DNA from: Mucilaginibacter sp. cycad4
GTDB taxonomy: Bacteria > Bacteroidota > Bacteroidia > Sphingobacteriales > Sphingobacteriaceae
Direction of reading: 5' to 3'
DNA length: 64,000 nt
NCBI RefSeq assembly: GCF_034263275.1
Contig: NZ_CP139559.1
Coordinates: 558,001-622,000 of the forward strand
Within the stretch, counting starts at the first letter, position 1. Each line of letters opens with the position of its first letter. The notes under the pieces are model-generated. The model ran no database searches. It had not been told where the DNA came from and saw nothing but the letters and a program-made list of their open reading frames with translations. Both the position numbers and the translations under genes were made by a program. Shown here one piece after another: positions 33,378 through 43,035 of this stretch.

Positions 33378-34730
33378 ATGAAAACATTTGAAACCAATAA
33401 AGCTGTCCGTAAAATACCCGTTGTTTTTCTTGTGTTTTTTATAGCGGGTATTACAATTGCTGCAAAGGCCGCCAGGAGCAACACGACCAACCCAAGCAAT
33501 GCCGATACCTCGGTTACTGCCGAGATCAGCAGGCAACTGAACAATAAACAGGGGAACCAGGGGTTATATTTTCCTTTATCAGTCAAACGTTTTTACAAGC
33601 AGCGCGATTCTGCACCCATATGGACGGTGGAGCAAAAAGATCAGAATAAAACCTGGGCCGCAATGCTGCTGATTGATTGTGTATTACAGTTTGGCTTAAG
33701 GCATGAGGACTATCATCCCAAAGAATTACTGTATGCTACACTACATACCATACTTGAACAGCCCGGAAAAATAAGTAACAGGCAAATAGCACGGTTTGAG
33801 CTCATGCTTACCGATGCGATGTTAGCTTTTATCAATAACCTGCATTTTGGTAAGCTAAACCCTTACTACACACCTGCAAAAATTGACGGGGGCGCAGTTA
33901 ACGGTTTCGACACTGCCGGGGTTTTAACAAACGCGCTTACACAGCCTGCGTTTATGGATGCGATAGTAAAGGTGCAGCCCGAAAATAAAGATTACCAGGC
34001 ATTTCAACACCAGTTGTATATGATCAAGGGGGTTTATGATGGCGATTGTTATGAAACGCCTGAGGCTGATGTGCGGAAGATCGCTATCAATATGGAACGG
34101 CTGCGCTGGGCTGAGATCAACGACAGCGCTTATATCCAGATCAATATCCCAACGTACTTATTAAAGCTTGTGCGGGCCGATACCACTTTTAGTTTTAAAG
34201 TAATTGTAGGGAAACCGGCAACGCCGACACCAGCTTTGGCAACCAGCCTTACCAACTTTGCAACGGCGGCGGGCGCAGAGGTGATAAAAGCAAGGTCGAC
34301 TGATAAATTCAGTTCCAATAATTTGTCTTTTAACACGGCCGCGGGCGGGAAACGAAAGGCAGGCTCCATCTATTTCATACCCGGCAACGAAGCAGGGATC
34401 GAATTGCCGGGTGTGCCGGATCAAGGTTTGTTCAGAAAACAGGCAAGGGCCACAAGCAATGGCAGTATCAGGATTGAACGGGGCGAGGAACTGGCAAAAC
34501 TGTTATTAAAGGCAGATGGCAACGAAGCCTTTATAAAACCGATGCATAAAGCCCTGATGAATAATGAAGTTAAGGATTTTGTACTGAATAAGCCGCTGCC
34601 AATCCGGGTCACTTACATTACAGCAGCCATTGTTGACGGGCAGTTGGTTAAATATAACGACATATATAACCTTGACAACCGGGTTGAAAGCCAGCTTTAT
34701 AATATCGAACCAAATAATAAAAAACATTAA
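33378..34730 (+). CDS. YcbB-like L,D-transpeptidase homologue lacking the catalytic Cys
   Basis: A 450-residue exported protein. The ATG at 33378 gives a membrane anchor/signal (VVFLVFFIAGITIAAKA); the frame opens earlier, at 33315, but that start lies on the operator. An L,D-transpeptidase scaffold domain follows (FYKQRDSAPIWT, LQFGLRHEDYHP, MLTDAMLAFINNLHFG), then a YkuD-like domain with FKVIVGKPATPTP. Active family members carry SHGC[IV]R; here the motif is SNGSIR, with Asn361 for His and Ser363 for the catalytic Cys. So it is probably an inactive homologue that binds peptidoglycan or regulates crosslinking. A shared low-oxygen operator stands upstream, and the universal stress gene follows by 28 bases. 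Confidence 0.82.
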   Translation: MKTFETNKAVRKIPVVFLVFFIAGITIAAKAARSNTTNPSNADTSVTAEISRQLNNKQGNQGLYFPLSVKRFYKQRDSAPIWTVEQKDQNKTWAAMLLIDCVLQFGLRHEDYHPKELLYATLHTILEQPGKISNRQIARFELMLTDAMLAFINNLHFGKLNPYYTPAKIDGGAVNGFDTAGVLTNALTQPAFMDAIVKVQPENKDYQAFQHQLYMIKGVYDGDCYETPEADVRKIAINMERLRWAEINDSAYIQINIPTYLLKLVRADTTFSFKVIVGKPATPTPALATSLTNFATAAGAEVIKARSTDKFSSNNLSFNTAAGGKRKAGSIYFIPGNEAGIELPGVPDQGLFRKQARATSNGSIRIERGEELAKLLLKADGNEAFIKPMHKALMNNEVKDFVLNKPLPIRVTYITAAIVDGQLVKYNDIYNLDNRVESQLYNIEPNNKKH

Positions 34731-34758
34731 CCATATCCATTAATCAATCCTTTAAGCC

Positions 34759-35637
34759 ATGAAAACTATTTTAGTACCCACCGATTTTTCGGCGCCTGCA
34801 AAAAACGCGGCGAACTATGCTATAAACCTTGCGCAAAATATCAAAGCAGGCTTGATATTATGCCATGCCATTAAAATACCTTCGGAAACGCCTATGGCAG
34901 CGCAGATAGCCTGGCCTTTAGAAGATTATACCTCGCTCAAAGAAGATGCGGATAAGGAACTGAAGCAACTTTCAATGGCCTTACAACAGGAAACACCTTA
35001 CGCCGAAGCAGGCTCAAACCGGGGTGTTATCACTACCTGCTGCGATGTAGGTGAGGTGATTGATGTAGTAACAGGCAAAATAGATGAGGAAAAGAGTGTA
35101 ATGGTTGTTATGGGCATGTCGGGAGCGGGGGCCATGAGCAGGTTTTTTTTAGGGAGCAATACACAGGATATGATCAGCGATGCTACTTTCCCGGTTTTAC
35201 TGATCCCGTCACAAGTAAAGTATCACCCTGTAAAAAAAATCGCCTTTGCTACCGATTTGAACAGCAGCGATATAGAAATGATCCATTCGGTAGCAAGCCT
35301 GGCACGCTATTTTAATGCAGAGTTATTGATAGCCCACGTTACCGATGAGAAATACGAAACAGGTGATGAAAAACAGGAGGTTGAAGCTTTTTTAAATGAA
35401 GTTACCTGCAAAGCCAACTACCCTAAAATTTATTACAGGCATATTAAAGCTACCGGCATAATGCGCGGGCTCGATTGGCTCAGCGAACACGGAGTGATCG
35501 ATATGCTGGTGATGGTACACCGTAAAGTTAACCCGCTTGAGCGCCTGTTTGGCGTCAGTTATACTAAAAAACTTTCGCATCATATTGAAATACCTCTGCT
35601 GGTACTGCCGGAAGGGCTTCCGTCGCTGCATTTTTAA
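34759..35637 (+). CDS. Tandem universal stress protein (UspA family)
   Basis: 292 residues with two UspA domains. The first runs from MKTILVPTDFSAPAKNAANYA to VMVVMGMSGAG..GSNTQDMI, about residues 1-150. The second runs from VKKIAFATDLNSSDIEMI to the end (VIDMLVMVHRK). The first copy keeps the glycine-rich nucleotide-binding pattern G-M-S-G-(x)n-G-S-N-T; the second is more diverged. Such proteins respond to starvation, redox and oxygen stress. It lies directly after the transpeptidase-like gene, so it shares that gene's CRP/FNR-type operator. Confidence 0.9.
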   Translation: MKTILVPTDFSAPAKNAANYAINLAQNIKAGLILCHAIKIPSETPMAAQIAWPLEDYTSLKEDADKELKQLSMALQQETPYAEAGSNRGVITTCCDVGEVIDVVTGKIDEEKSVMVVMGMSGAGAMSRFFLGSNTQDMISDATFPVLLIPSQVKYHPVKKIAFATDLNSSDIEMIHSVASLARYFNAELLIAHVTDEKYETGDEKQEVEAFLNEVTCKANYPKIYYRHIKATGIMRGLDWLSEHGVIDMLVMVHRKVNPLERLFGVSYTKKLSHHIEIPLLVLPEGLPSLHF

Positions 35638-35708
35638 AAACGGGCGATGGAAGGGGGCTTATGCTATTGTATAGCAACGCATGCTGGCCTTGTTGTTTAG
35701 CTATAAAA

Positions 35709-35724
35709 AATGATATTCATCACT
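35709..35724. promoter_or_regulatory. CRP/FNR-type operator and promoter of ccoI-ccoS
   Basis: AATGATATTCATCACT (core TGAT-ATTC-ATCA at 35711-35722) lies 74 bases before the ccoI ATG. CATTTTTG at 35768-35775 matches TAnnTTTG at five of six fixed positions and starts 51.5 bases from the operator centre, as in three other members of the set. Confidence 0.8.
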
Positions 35725-35795
35725 TTTCCATCCAACAGCTATCATTTTTCAGGTGCCGGATTACAGCCATTTTTGATTTTATAAATAGATCATCA

Positions 35796-38180
35796 ATGGC
35801 TGTAAATATACTTACCCAAACCACCTGTTACCATTGTGGTAACGATTGTGACAAAGATCATTACGTATTGGATGGCAAAGATTTTTGCTGCGCGGGCTGT
35901 AAAGGTGTTTACCAGGTGCTATCCAATAGCGGGCTATGTAACTACTACAGCTATAATGAACATCCCGGCGCAACCCGCAGCCATGTGCAAAAGCGGTTTG
36001 AATACCTTGATGATCCTTCAATCACAGCCGACCTGGTTGATTTTACAGACGAAAACATTACCATATTAACGCTTTATATCCCTTACATCCATTGCAGTTC
36101 ATGTATTTGGCTGCTTGAGCAGTTAAACAGGTTTAACCCCGCCATTTATTACAGCCGGATTGATTTTTTAAAGAAACAGGTAAACCTGCGCTTTAATAAC
36201 AGGGAGATAAGTTTAAGGCAGGTTGTGGAGCTATTGGTTGATATCGGCTATGAGCCGCTTATTAACCTCCAGGATGTTATTAAAAAACAACAAACCGGCA
36301 CAGGCGATAACCTCGTAAAAAAAATAGCCGTAGCGGGATTTTGTTTTGGTAATGTGATGCTGCTCAGTTTTCCCGAGTATTTGGGATTATCGGAATATGA
36401 GCAAACCTTCAGGCATTTTTTTGGCTGGTTAAATGTGGTATTTTCATTGCCGGTTGTTTTTTACAGCGGGAGGGAATATTTTCAATCGGCCTATACAAAC
36501 CTGCGTAATAAAATATTGAATATCGATTTTCCACTGGCACTTGGTATAGCCGTACTTTTCTTGCGCACCCTCGCAGAAGTATTGACGCATACAGGAGCCG
36601 GTTTTGCCGATACGCTTTGCGGGCTGGTGTTCTTTTTACTGGTAGGCAAATTTGTTCAGCGAAAAACGTATTACCATATCTCTTTTGAGCGTGATTACCG
36701 CTCGTTTTTCCCTGTTGCTGTACAGGCTGTTGATAACGCTATTGAAAAGCCGCTGCCCTTATCAGCCCTCAAAGTAGGTCAGCGGATCCGTATTCGCAGT
36801 AATGAGATCATACCGGCCGATGCGATATTGCTGAGTGGCGATGCGCGGATTGATTTTAGCTTTGTTACCGGCGAATCGGTGCCTGTGACAAAGGTTTGGG
36901 GTGAAGTGGTTTATGCCGGCGGCCGGCAAATGGGCGAAGCTATTGAACTGGAGGTAATTAAACCTGTATCACAAAGCTACCTTACCCAATTGTGGAACAA
37001 TGAAGCTTTTAGCCGCAGCCAGGACAACCGGATGCAAACTTTCAACCAAAAGGTAAGCAAGTATTTCACCATTGTTTTACTGGTGATTGCATTGGGTTCA
37101 TTAGTTTTCTGGTTGCCGGCCGATGTTTACCGGGCCTTTTCGGCATTTACAGCTGTGCTGATTGTAGCCTGTCCCTGTGCACTGGCCTTAAGTACACCGT
37201 TCACCATGTCGGCGGCATTGGGCATTTTTGATCGCAATTTCTTCTACCTCAAAAATACCGCTGTTGTTGAACAACTGGCCCGTATCAATGCCATCGTTTT
37301 AGATAAAACCGGCACCATTACTATCGGCGGCGAGAATGGCGTGAGCAATAACGCGCAGCTAAGCAGTTACCAGGAACGGCTGATATACAGTATATGCAGC
37401 AATTCGGCCCATCCTTTAAGTATCCAGATCTGCGATTACCTTCAGGGAGCAGATAAACTCCGGGTAAGTAATTACCGGGAAATAGCCGGAAAGGGGATCA
37501 CAGCCTGGGTTGATGGGCATAATGTTCAAATTGGCAGCCAGCCGTTTTTAACAGGAGGGGTGGATATTGCAAAATCAACCGAAGTACACCTGATGATAGA
37601 CGGACGGTATGCCGGCTATTTCAGTTTTGTTAATAAGTATCGTGAGGGGCTTGAAGATATTACGCGGCTGGCTACGGGGTATAAAATTTACCTGCTATCA
37701 GGCGACCAGGACCGGGAGCGGAACAATTTACTGCCTTATTTTAAGGGGGAGGGATATATGCTGTTTAACCAATCGCCACAGCAAAAGCTCGATTTTATAA
37801 AGGCTTTACAGCTGGCCGGCAAAAAGGTAATGATGATAGGCGACGGCCTGAATGATTCAGGTGCTTTAAAACAAAGTGATTTGGGGATAGCCATTACGGA
37901 TAACGTAAACAATTTTTCGCCCGGCAGCGATGCTATTTTGGATGGGCGCTCACTCAGGTTATTGCCCGCATTTCTTAAATTTTCAAAGGATAGCATTACC
38001 ATTATCCACATCTCGTTTTTTATATCGCTTTGTTATAACTTATTGGGGTTAAGCTATGCGGTAAGCGGCAGGCTTTCACCGCTCATAGCTGCCATATTGA
38101 TGCCATTAAGCACCGCAACCATAATTTCGTTCACCAGCATAGCGACACACCTCGCCGCTAAAAAAAGGAAACTATCATGA
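35796..38180 (+). CDS. ccoI: Copper-transporting P-type ATPase for cbb3 oxidase assembly (CcoI/FixI)
   Basis: A 794-residue inner-membrane copper exporter that loads the cbb3 oxidase. An N-terminal metal-binding zinc-finger-like part has Cys11/14 and Cys31/32/35 (FCCAGCKGVY), followed by an HMA domain with Cys100/Cys103 (HCSSC). Eight membrane helices carry CPC at residues 459-461. Further motifs are TGES, the phosphorylated Asp503 in DKTGT, and GDGLNDSGAL. The ATG at 35796 follows the promoter; upstream codons in frame from 35661 are excluded by it. The stop overlaps ccoS by four bases (ATGA). Confidence 0.95.
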   Translation: MAVNILTQTTCYHCGNDCDKDHYVLDGKDFCCAGCKGVYQVLSNSGLCNYYSYNEHPGATRSHVQKRFEYLDDPSITADLVDFTDENITILTLYIPYIHCSSCIWLLEQLNRFNPAIYYSRIDFLKKQVNLRFNNREISLRQVVELLVDIGYEPLINLQDVIKKQQTGTGDNLVKKIAVAGFCFGNVMLLSFPEYLGLSEYEQTFRHFFGWLNVVFSLPVVFYSGREYFQSAYTNLRNKILNIDFPLALGIAVLFLRTLAEVLTHTGAGFADTLCGLVFFLLVGKFVQRKTYYHISFERDYRSFFPVAVQAVDNAIEKPLPLSALKVGQRIRIRSNEIIPADAILLSGDARIDFSFVTGESVPVTKVWGEVVYAGGRQMGEAIELEVIKPVSQSYLTQLWNNEAFSRSQDNRMQTFNQKVSKYFTIVLLVIALGSLVFWLPADVYRAFSAFTAVLIVACPCALALSTPFTMSAALGIFDRNFFYLKNTAVVEQLARINAIVLDKTGTITIGGENGVSNNAQLSSYQERLIYSICSNSAHPLSIQICDYLQGADKLRVSNYREIAGKGITAWVDGHNVQIGSQPFLTGGVDIAKSTEVHLMIDGRYAGYFSFVNKYREGLEDITRLATGYKIYLLSGDQDRERNNLLPYFKGEGYMLFNQSPQQKLDFIKALQLAGKKVMMIGDGLNDSGALKQSDLGIAITDNVNNFSPGSDAILDGRSLRLLPAFLKFSKDSITIIHISFFISLCYNLLGLSYAVSGRLSPLIAAILMPLSTATIISFTSIATHLAAKKRKLS

Positions 38181-38338
38181 ACATTATTTATTTCCTGATC
38201 GGGTGCAGCGTACTGCTTGCGCTCGTGTTTTTAGGTGCATTTTTCTGGGCCCAGCGCAACGGTCAGCATGATGATCTGTATACCCCATCGGTAAGGATCC
38301 TGCTGGATGATGAACCGGCCGATAAAGATAAAAAATGA
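38177..38338 (+). CDS. ccoS: cbb3-type oxidase assembly protein CcoS
   Basis: A 53-residue single-helix membrane protein needed to insert copper/haem into cbb3 oxidase. MNIIYFLIGCSVLLALVFLG forms the membrane helix and is followed by the family signature GQHDDLYTPSVRIL. Its ATG overlaps the ccoI stop. Its stop codon, TGA at 38336-38338, is also the first half-site of the operator for ccoNO. Confidence 0.93.
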   Translation: MNIIYFLIGCSVLLALVFLGAFFWAQRNGQHDDLYTPSVRILLDDEPADKDKK

Positions 38339-38349
38339 CCAATGTCATT
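38334..38349. promoter_or_regulatory. CRP/FNR-type operator and promoter of the ccoNOQPGH operon
   Basis: AATGACCAATGTCATT is a perfect 6-4-6 inverted repeat. Its core (38336-38347) ends 78 bases before the ccoNO ATG. TACTTTTA at 38393-38400 (five of six TAnnTTTG positions) starts 51.5 bases from the operator centre, which places the operator near -62. Confidence 0.82.
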
Positions 38350-38424
38350 ATTCAGGCAAACCGTCATCATTCTGCCGGCAACGGCCCCTCAATACTTTTA
38401 CACCATCAAATTATTTAATATCAT

Positions 38425-40551
38425 ATGCAGCCCGAAAATTTTTACTATGACAACAAGATCGTCCGGAATTTTGGTATCGCCACGGTGATCTGGGGTATAA
38501 TTGGGATGACCGTAGGCCTCATCGTAGCCATACAATTGTATAGCCCGGGAATGAACATGGGCAACCAATACACCACATTTGGCCGTATCAGGCCCTTACA
38601 CACCAACGCGGTGATCTTTGCTTTTGTGGGTAACGCTATTTTTATGGGTGTTTACTACTCATTACAGCGACTGTTAAAAGCGCGGATGTTTAGCGATGCC
38701 CTTAGTCAAATTCACTTTTGGGGCTGGCAGCTTATTATTGTTTCGGCTGTTATTACGTTGCCCTTAGGTTTAACCACCTCGCATGAGTATGCCGAACTGG
38801 AATGGCCAATTGATATTGCCATTACTGTGATCTGGGTTGTGTTTGGCATTAACATGTTTGGTACGATATTTAAACGCCGCGAACGGCATTTATATGTGGC
38901 CATATGGTTTTACATAGCCACCTTTGTTACCATAGCCGTATTGCATATTGTAAATTCATTTGAGCTGCCGGTATCGGCCTTTAAAAGCTACATGGTATAT
39001 GCAGGCGTACAGGATGCGTTGGTACAATGGTGGTATGGCCATAATGCGGTGGCGTTTTTCCTGACCACACCGTACCTGGGCATGATGTATTACTTTTTAC
39101 CCAAAATGGCCAACAGGCCTATCTACTCCTATAAATTAAGTATCCTGCACTTTTGGGCGCTCATTTTTATTTATATCTGGGCCGGCCCGCACCATTTATT
39201 GTACACCACGCTGCCTGGTTGGGCGCAGTCATTAGGTGTGGCCTTTTCTATTATGCTGTTAGCACCAAGCTGGGGCGGCATGATCAATGGCTTGCTCACC
39301 CTGCGCGGGGCCTGGGATAAGGTTCGTGATGATGTGATCCTGAAGTTTATGGTAGTTGGCCTAACAGCATATGGTATGGCCACTTTTGAAGGCCCCATGC
39401 TTTCATTGAAACAGGTGAATGCCATAGGCCACTTTACCGATTGGATAATTGCCCACGTACACGTTGGCGCTTTGGGTTGGAACGGCTTTTTAACCTTTGC
39501 CATCCTTTACTGGCTTATCCCGCGTATTTATAAAACACAGTTATATTCAAAAAAGATGGCTTCGTTCCATTTTTGGATAGGTACGCTCGGGATCCTGTTT
39601 TATGCCGTGCCAATGTATTGGGCCGGTTTTACCCAGGGTTTAATGCTTAAAGAGTTTACGCCCGAAGGGATCCTGAAATACCCCGCATTTTTAGAAACCA
39701 CCATGCGCATATTGCCTATGCATGTTATGCGGTCTGTAGGCGGTGGATTATACCTGCTGGGCGTTATTGTAATGGCCTACAACCTTTGCCGCACCGCGCT
39801 GCAGGGCAAGCTCGCGGCTAATGAACCTGCCCAGGCCATGCCGCTGCCCGCTTTAAGCAAAACCGGGCACGAAGAAACATGGCACCGGGTATTGGAACGC
39901 CGCCCAATACAAATGATGATAGCCGCATTGCTGGTAATACTGGTAGGTACTTTTATTGAGTTGATGCCAACGCTAACCATATCATCAAATATCCCAACTA
40001 TAGCGGCTGTAAAGCCTTATACTCCGCTTGAGTTGCAGGGGCGTGATATTTATATCAGAGAAGGCTGCTCAAACTGCCATTCGCAAACGGTAAGACCTTT
40101 CCGCTCAGAAACCGAGCGTTATGGCGAATACAGTAAGGCAGGCGAATTTGTGTATGACCACCCCTTTTTATGGGGATCAAAACGTACCGGGCCCGACCTG
40201 GCACGTGAGGGCGGCAAATATGGCAATGCCTGGCACTATAACCACCTGATGGACCCTCGCCTCATGTCGCCGGGGAGTATCATGCCAAACTATGACTGGC
40301 TGTTAACCCAAAATCTTGATACCGCTACCACAGCCGCCAAAATAAAGGCTATGCGTACGCTGGGTGTCCCGTATCCCGAAGGATATGAAAAAATAGCCAA
40401 CAGCGATCTTCGTGAACAGGAAAAAGAAATTGCCGATAACCTGTATAACGATCATATCAAGGTTAAAAACAATAAAGAAATAGTAGCTCTGATAGCCTAC
40501 CTGCAACGTTTGGGTACCGATATCAAGGCGAGCAAAACCGCCGCTAAATAA
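38425..40551 (+). CDS. ccoNO: Fused cbb3 cytochrome c oxidase subunits I and II (CcoN-CcoO)
   Basis: A 708-residue fusion of the catalytic haem-copper subunit and the mono-haem subunit. Residues 1 to about 480 are CcoN with 12 or more helices and the haem/CuB histidines (HTNAVIFAFVGN, WWYGHNAVAFF, WAGPHHLLYT, HVHVGALGWNG). Then comes a linker, a membrane anchor near 495-515 and CcoO with haem motif Cys548-Ser-Asn-Cys551-His552 and VRPF. The oxidase reduces oxygen with high affinity and pumps protons. Bacteroidota often carry this fusion. It is first in the operon ccoNO-ccoQ-ccoP-ccoG-ccoH. Confidence 0.97.
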   Translation: MQPENFYYDNKIVRNFGIATVIWGIIGMTVGLIVAIQLYSPGMNMGNQYTTFGRIRPLHTNAVIFAFVGNAIFMGVYYSLQRLLKARMFSDALSQIHFWGWQLIIVSAVITLPLGLTTSHEYAELEWPIDIAITVIWVVFGINMFGTIFKRRERHLYVAIWFYIATFVTIAVLHIVNSFELPVSAFKSYMVYAGVQDALVQWWYGHNAVAFFLTTPYLGMMYYFLPKMANRPIYSYKLSILHFWALIFIYIWAGPHHLLYTTLPGWAQSLGVAFSIMLLAPSWGGMINGLLTLRGAWDKVRDDVILKFMVVGLTAYGMATFEGPMLSLKQVNAIGHFTDWIIAHVHVGALGWNGFLTFAILYWLIPRIYKTQLYSKKMASFHFWIGTLGILFYAVPMYWAGFTQGLMLKEFTPEGILKYPAFLETTMRILPMHVMRSVGGGLYLLGVIVMAYNLCRTALQGKLAANEPAQAMPLPALSKTGHEETWHRVLERRPIQMMIAALLVILVGTFIELMPTLTISSNIPTIAAVKPYTPLELQGRDIYIREGCSNCHSQTVRPFRSETERYGEYSKAGEFVYDHPFLWGSKRTGPDLAREGGKYGNAWHYNHLMDPRLMSPGSIMPNYDWLLTQNLDTATTAAKIKAMRTLGVPYPEGYEKIANSDLREQEKEIADNLYNDHIKVKNNKEIVALIAYLQRLGTDIKASKTAAK

Positions 40552-40559
40552 CAAAAGCC

Positions 40560-40751
40560 ATGTTTAAGCAATTTACAGAACACATTTCGGGTGCCCAGGG
40601 TTACCTGTTATTTTCTCTGGGGATCTTCCTCGTATTTTTTATTGTGGTAGCTATCCTGCTTTTCAGGCTCAGGAAACAGCATGTAGATCATATGCGTAAT
40701 CTGCCTTTGAAGGATAGTTATGGTGAACCTCTTAATCCTTACAATTTATGA
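40560..40751 (+). CDS. ccoQ: CcoQ-like small subunit of cbb3 oxidase
   Basis: 63 residues with one membrane helix (YLLFSLGIFLVFFIVVAILL) and a short charged tail. Its place between ccoNO and ccoP, with a 4-base overlap into ccoP (ATGA), identifies it as CcoQ, which stabilises the complex. The sequence itself is too short and variable for identification without context. Confidence 0.85.
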   Translation: MFKQFTEHISGAQGYLLFSLGIFLVFFIVVAILLFRLRKQHVDHMRNLPLKDSYGEPLNPYNL

Positions 40752-41656
40752 AATACCGCCGCCTGTTAATTTTACTTGTATTTATGATATTAATACAGCC
40801 GGTAATGGCCGCCGATGATAGCCTGATACCGGGCTATTTGATGAACGAGATAGGGTATGGCGCAATTATAGCCATGCTGGCATTGTTTATTGTAGCTATG
40901 CTGGTATTGCTCCGGGCGCTTAGGGTATTGACAAAAATAACGCTCCGGGCGCAGGGATATACAGAAGAACAGATCATAGCAGAGATGAAACCCGCTAAAA
41001 AGGTTAAAAAGCCTAAAACAGAGGTTTGGAATAAATTGCTGTCGCTAAGGCCGATGTCTGAAGAAAAGGAGCTGATCATAGCGCATGATTATGACGGTAT
41101 CCAGGAGCTTAATAATCCTATTCCCGGCTGGTTCAGCTACCTATTTTATATCACCATTATTTTTGCCGTTGGTTACATCCTCATTTATCATGTATTTGGC
41201 TTAGGACAGTTGCAATATGATGAATACAAAACTGAGATGGCCCGGGCTGATATTGCCAAAAAAGAATACCTGAGCAAGGCCGCTAACCGGGTTGACGAAA
41301 CTACAGTTAAGCTCGTTACCGATCAGGCAGTACTAACTTCGGGGCAGGCAATTTTTAAACAAAGCTGCGTTCCATGCCACGGCGACCATGCACAGGGGGT
41401 AGTTGGCCCCAATCTTACCGATGATTACTGGTTGCACGGAGGTAAGATCAATGATGTGTTTAAAACCATAAAATACGGTGTACAGGCCAAAGGGATGCCC
41501 AACTGGGAGAAACAACTATCACCCAAACAGATCTCGGATGTGGCAAACTACATAAAATCATTGCATGGCAGTAATCCGGCCAATCCTAAAGAACCACAGG
41601 GCGAAAAGGATGCAGATGACATCGCCTCAAAAGGCAAAACGATAGCAAAAATATAA
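40748..41656 (+). CDS. ccoP: cbb3 oxidase subunit III, mono-haem CcoP
   Basis: 302 residues. A signal/anchor, a second helix near 30-50, a third near 130-155 (LFYITIIFAVGYILIYHVFG), then a periplasmic cytochrome c domain with Cys207-Val-Pro-Cys210-His211 and later MPNW supplying the Met ligand. Only one haem motif is present; proteobacterial CcoP has two, so this is the short Bacteroidota form. It carries electrons into the oxidase. The N-terminal half also contains an extra cytoplasmic stretch (about 70-125). Confidence 0.94.
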   Translation: MKYRRLLILLVFMILIQPVMAADDSLIPGYLMNEIGYGAIIAMLALFIVAMLVLLRALRVLTKITLRAQGYTEEQIIAEMKPAKKVKKPKTEVWNKLLSLRPMSEEKELIIAHDYDGIQELNNPIPGWFSYLFYITIIFAVGYILIYHVFGLGQLQYDEYKTEMARADIAKKEYLSKAANRVDETTVKLVTDQAVLTSGQAIFKQSCVPCHGDHAQGVVGPNLTDDYWLHGGKINDVFKTIKYGVQAKGMPNWEKQLSPKQISDVANYIKSLHGSNPANPKEPQGEKDADDIASKGKTIAKI

Positions 41657-41661
41657 CGATC

Positions 41662-43035
41662 ATGGACGGCTTACTGGCGGCAAAAGAAAACGGGAAAAGG
41701 CAGTGGATGTATCCGCTGGTACGTAAAGGCAGGTTTTATAAATGGAGAAGCTGGTTAAGCTATTTTTATCTCATCTTCTTTTTTGCAGGACCGTTTTTAC
41801 GAATCAATGGCCAGCCGTTGTTGCTGCTCAATGTGATAGACCGGCAATTTGTGTTACTGGGACAGGTGTTTTGGCCGCAGGATATTTTTCTGTTCGTGCT
41901 GGCTTCGCTTGTTTTTTTGGTTTGCGTGGTGATATTTACTATTGCTTTCGGTCGCATTTTCTGCGGATGGATCTGCCCGCAAACCATATTTATGGAAATG
42001 GTTTTCAGAAAGATAGAGATCTGGATAGAAGGGGATGCCAATAAGCGTAAAAAGCTTGACGCCGGTGCCTGGACGCGGGAAAAAATCATCAAAAAAACAG
42101 CCAAGCACGCTTTGTTTGTATTGATATCCTTTCTGATCGCTAACACTTTCCTGGCTTATATCATCGGCAGCGAAAGCCTTGTTAAAATTATTGTTGAGCC
42201 TGTTACAGCCCACTGGGTGGGTTTTATCAGTATCTGGGTATTCACTATTGTATTTTACTTGATTTACAGTCAGGTACGTGAACTGGTTTGCACATTGATA
42301 TGCCCTTACGGGCGCTTACAAAGTGTATTAATTGATGAACATACTTTAGTCGTAGCTTATGATGATGTGCGGGGCGAACCAAGAGGCAAGTTAAGCCGTT
42401 ATGCAGACCCCTTTAACCTGAAAGGCGATTGCGTTGATTGCAGCCTGTGTGTTGCTGTTTGTCCTACAGGCATTGATATTCGTAAAGGGACTCAAATTGA
42501 ATGTATCAACTGCACCGCCTGCATAGACGCCTGCGACCAGGTAATGGACAAGATAGGAAAGCCCCGCAGCCTGATTGGCTACTTTTCCGAAAATATGATC
42601 AGGCTGAAAGAAAAGCCATCGTTTACCGGGCGCATGATGGGATATACCGCTGTAATAACCGTGCTGATAGCGGTACTTGGTTATTTTATTTTCAGCCGGA
42701 GCGATATGGATATCACAGTTATGCGCAGTGCGGGGATGCTTTACCAGCAACAGCCGGGCGGCTACGTCAGTAATATTTATAACGCCGAGATCATTAATAA
42801 AACCAATCAGGATAAAGTGATCAGGATAGGGGCGGATGATCCGGCTGTTAAGATCAGTTATATCCAGGCGCCGGGACCGGTTGCAAAAGGCGGATCGGCT
42901 AAAACGGTGTTTTTTGTGATGCTGCCTGCATCAAAGGTACATGCCGCCAAAACTACCATTAAACTGAACCTGTTGCTTGGCGGTAAAGTGGTTCAATCTG
43001 TTAAAACCAATTTTATAGCACCAACAAATGATTAA
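41662..43035 (+). CDS. ccoG: Cytochrome c oxidase accessory protein CcoG (FixG/RdxA)
   Basis: A 457-residue polyferredoxin-like membrane protein needed for oxidase maturation, a cupric reductase in studied species. Helices hold FGRIFCGWICPQTIFMEM and a second CPYGRLQ cysteine. Two [4Fe-4S] motifs follow, CVDCSLCVAVCP and CINCTACIDAC. The C-terminal periplasmic FixG immunoglobulin-like domain begins near 345 (YNAEIINKTNQDK). It starts 5 bases after ccoP and overlaps ccoH by 8 bases. Confidence 0.95.
   Translation: MDGLLAAKENGKRQWMYPLVRKGRFYKWRSWLSYFYLIFFFAGPFLRINGQPLLLLNVIDRQFVLLGQVFWPQDIFLFVLASLVFLVCVVIFTIAFGRIFCGWICPQTIFMEMVFRKIEIWIEGDANKRKKLDAGAWTREKIIKKTAKHALFVLISFLIANTFLAYIIGSESLVKIIVEPVTAHWVGFISIWVFTIVFYLIYSQVRELVCTLICPYGRLQSVLIDEHTLVVAYDDVRGEPRGKLSRYADPFNLKGDCVDCSLCVAVCPTGIDIRKGTQIECINCTACIDACDQVMDKIGKPRSLIGYFSENMIRLKEKPSFTGRMMGYTAVITVLIAVLGYFIFSRSDMDITVMRSAGMLYQQQPGGYVSNIYNAEIINKTNQDKVIRIGADDPAVKISYIQAPGPVAKGGSAKTVFFVMLPASKVHAAKTTIKLNLLLGGKVVQSVKTNFIAPTND

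Noticed and set aside
41742-42773. Long overlapping frames on both strands within ccoG
   Set aside because: They are antisense or shifted shadows of ccoG, without family motifs or starts; the ccoG frame carries all ferredoxin cysteine motifs.
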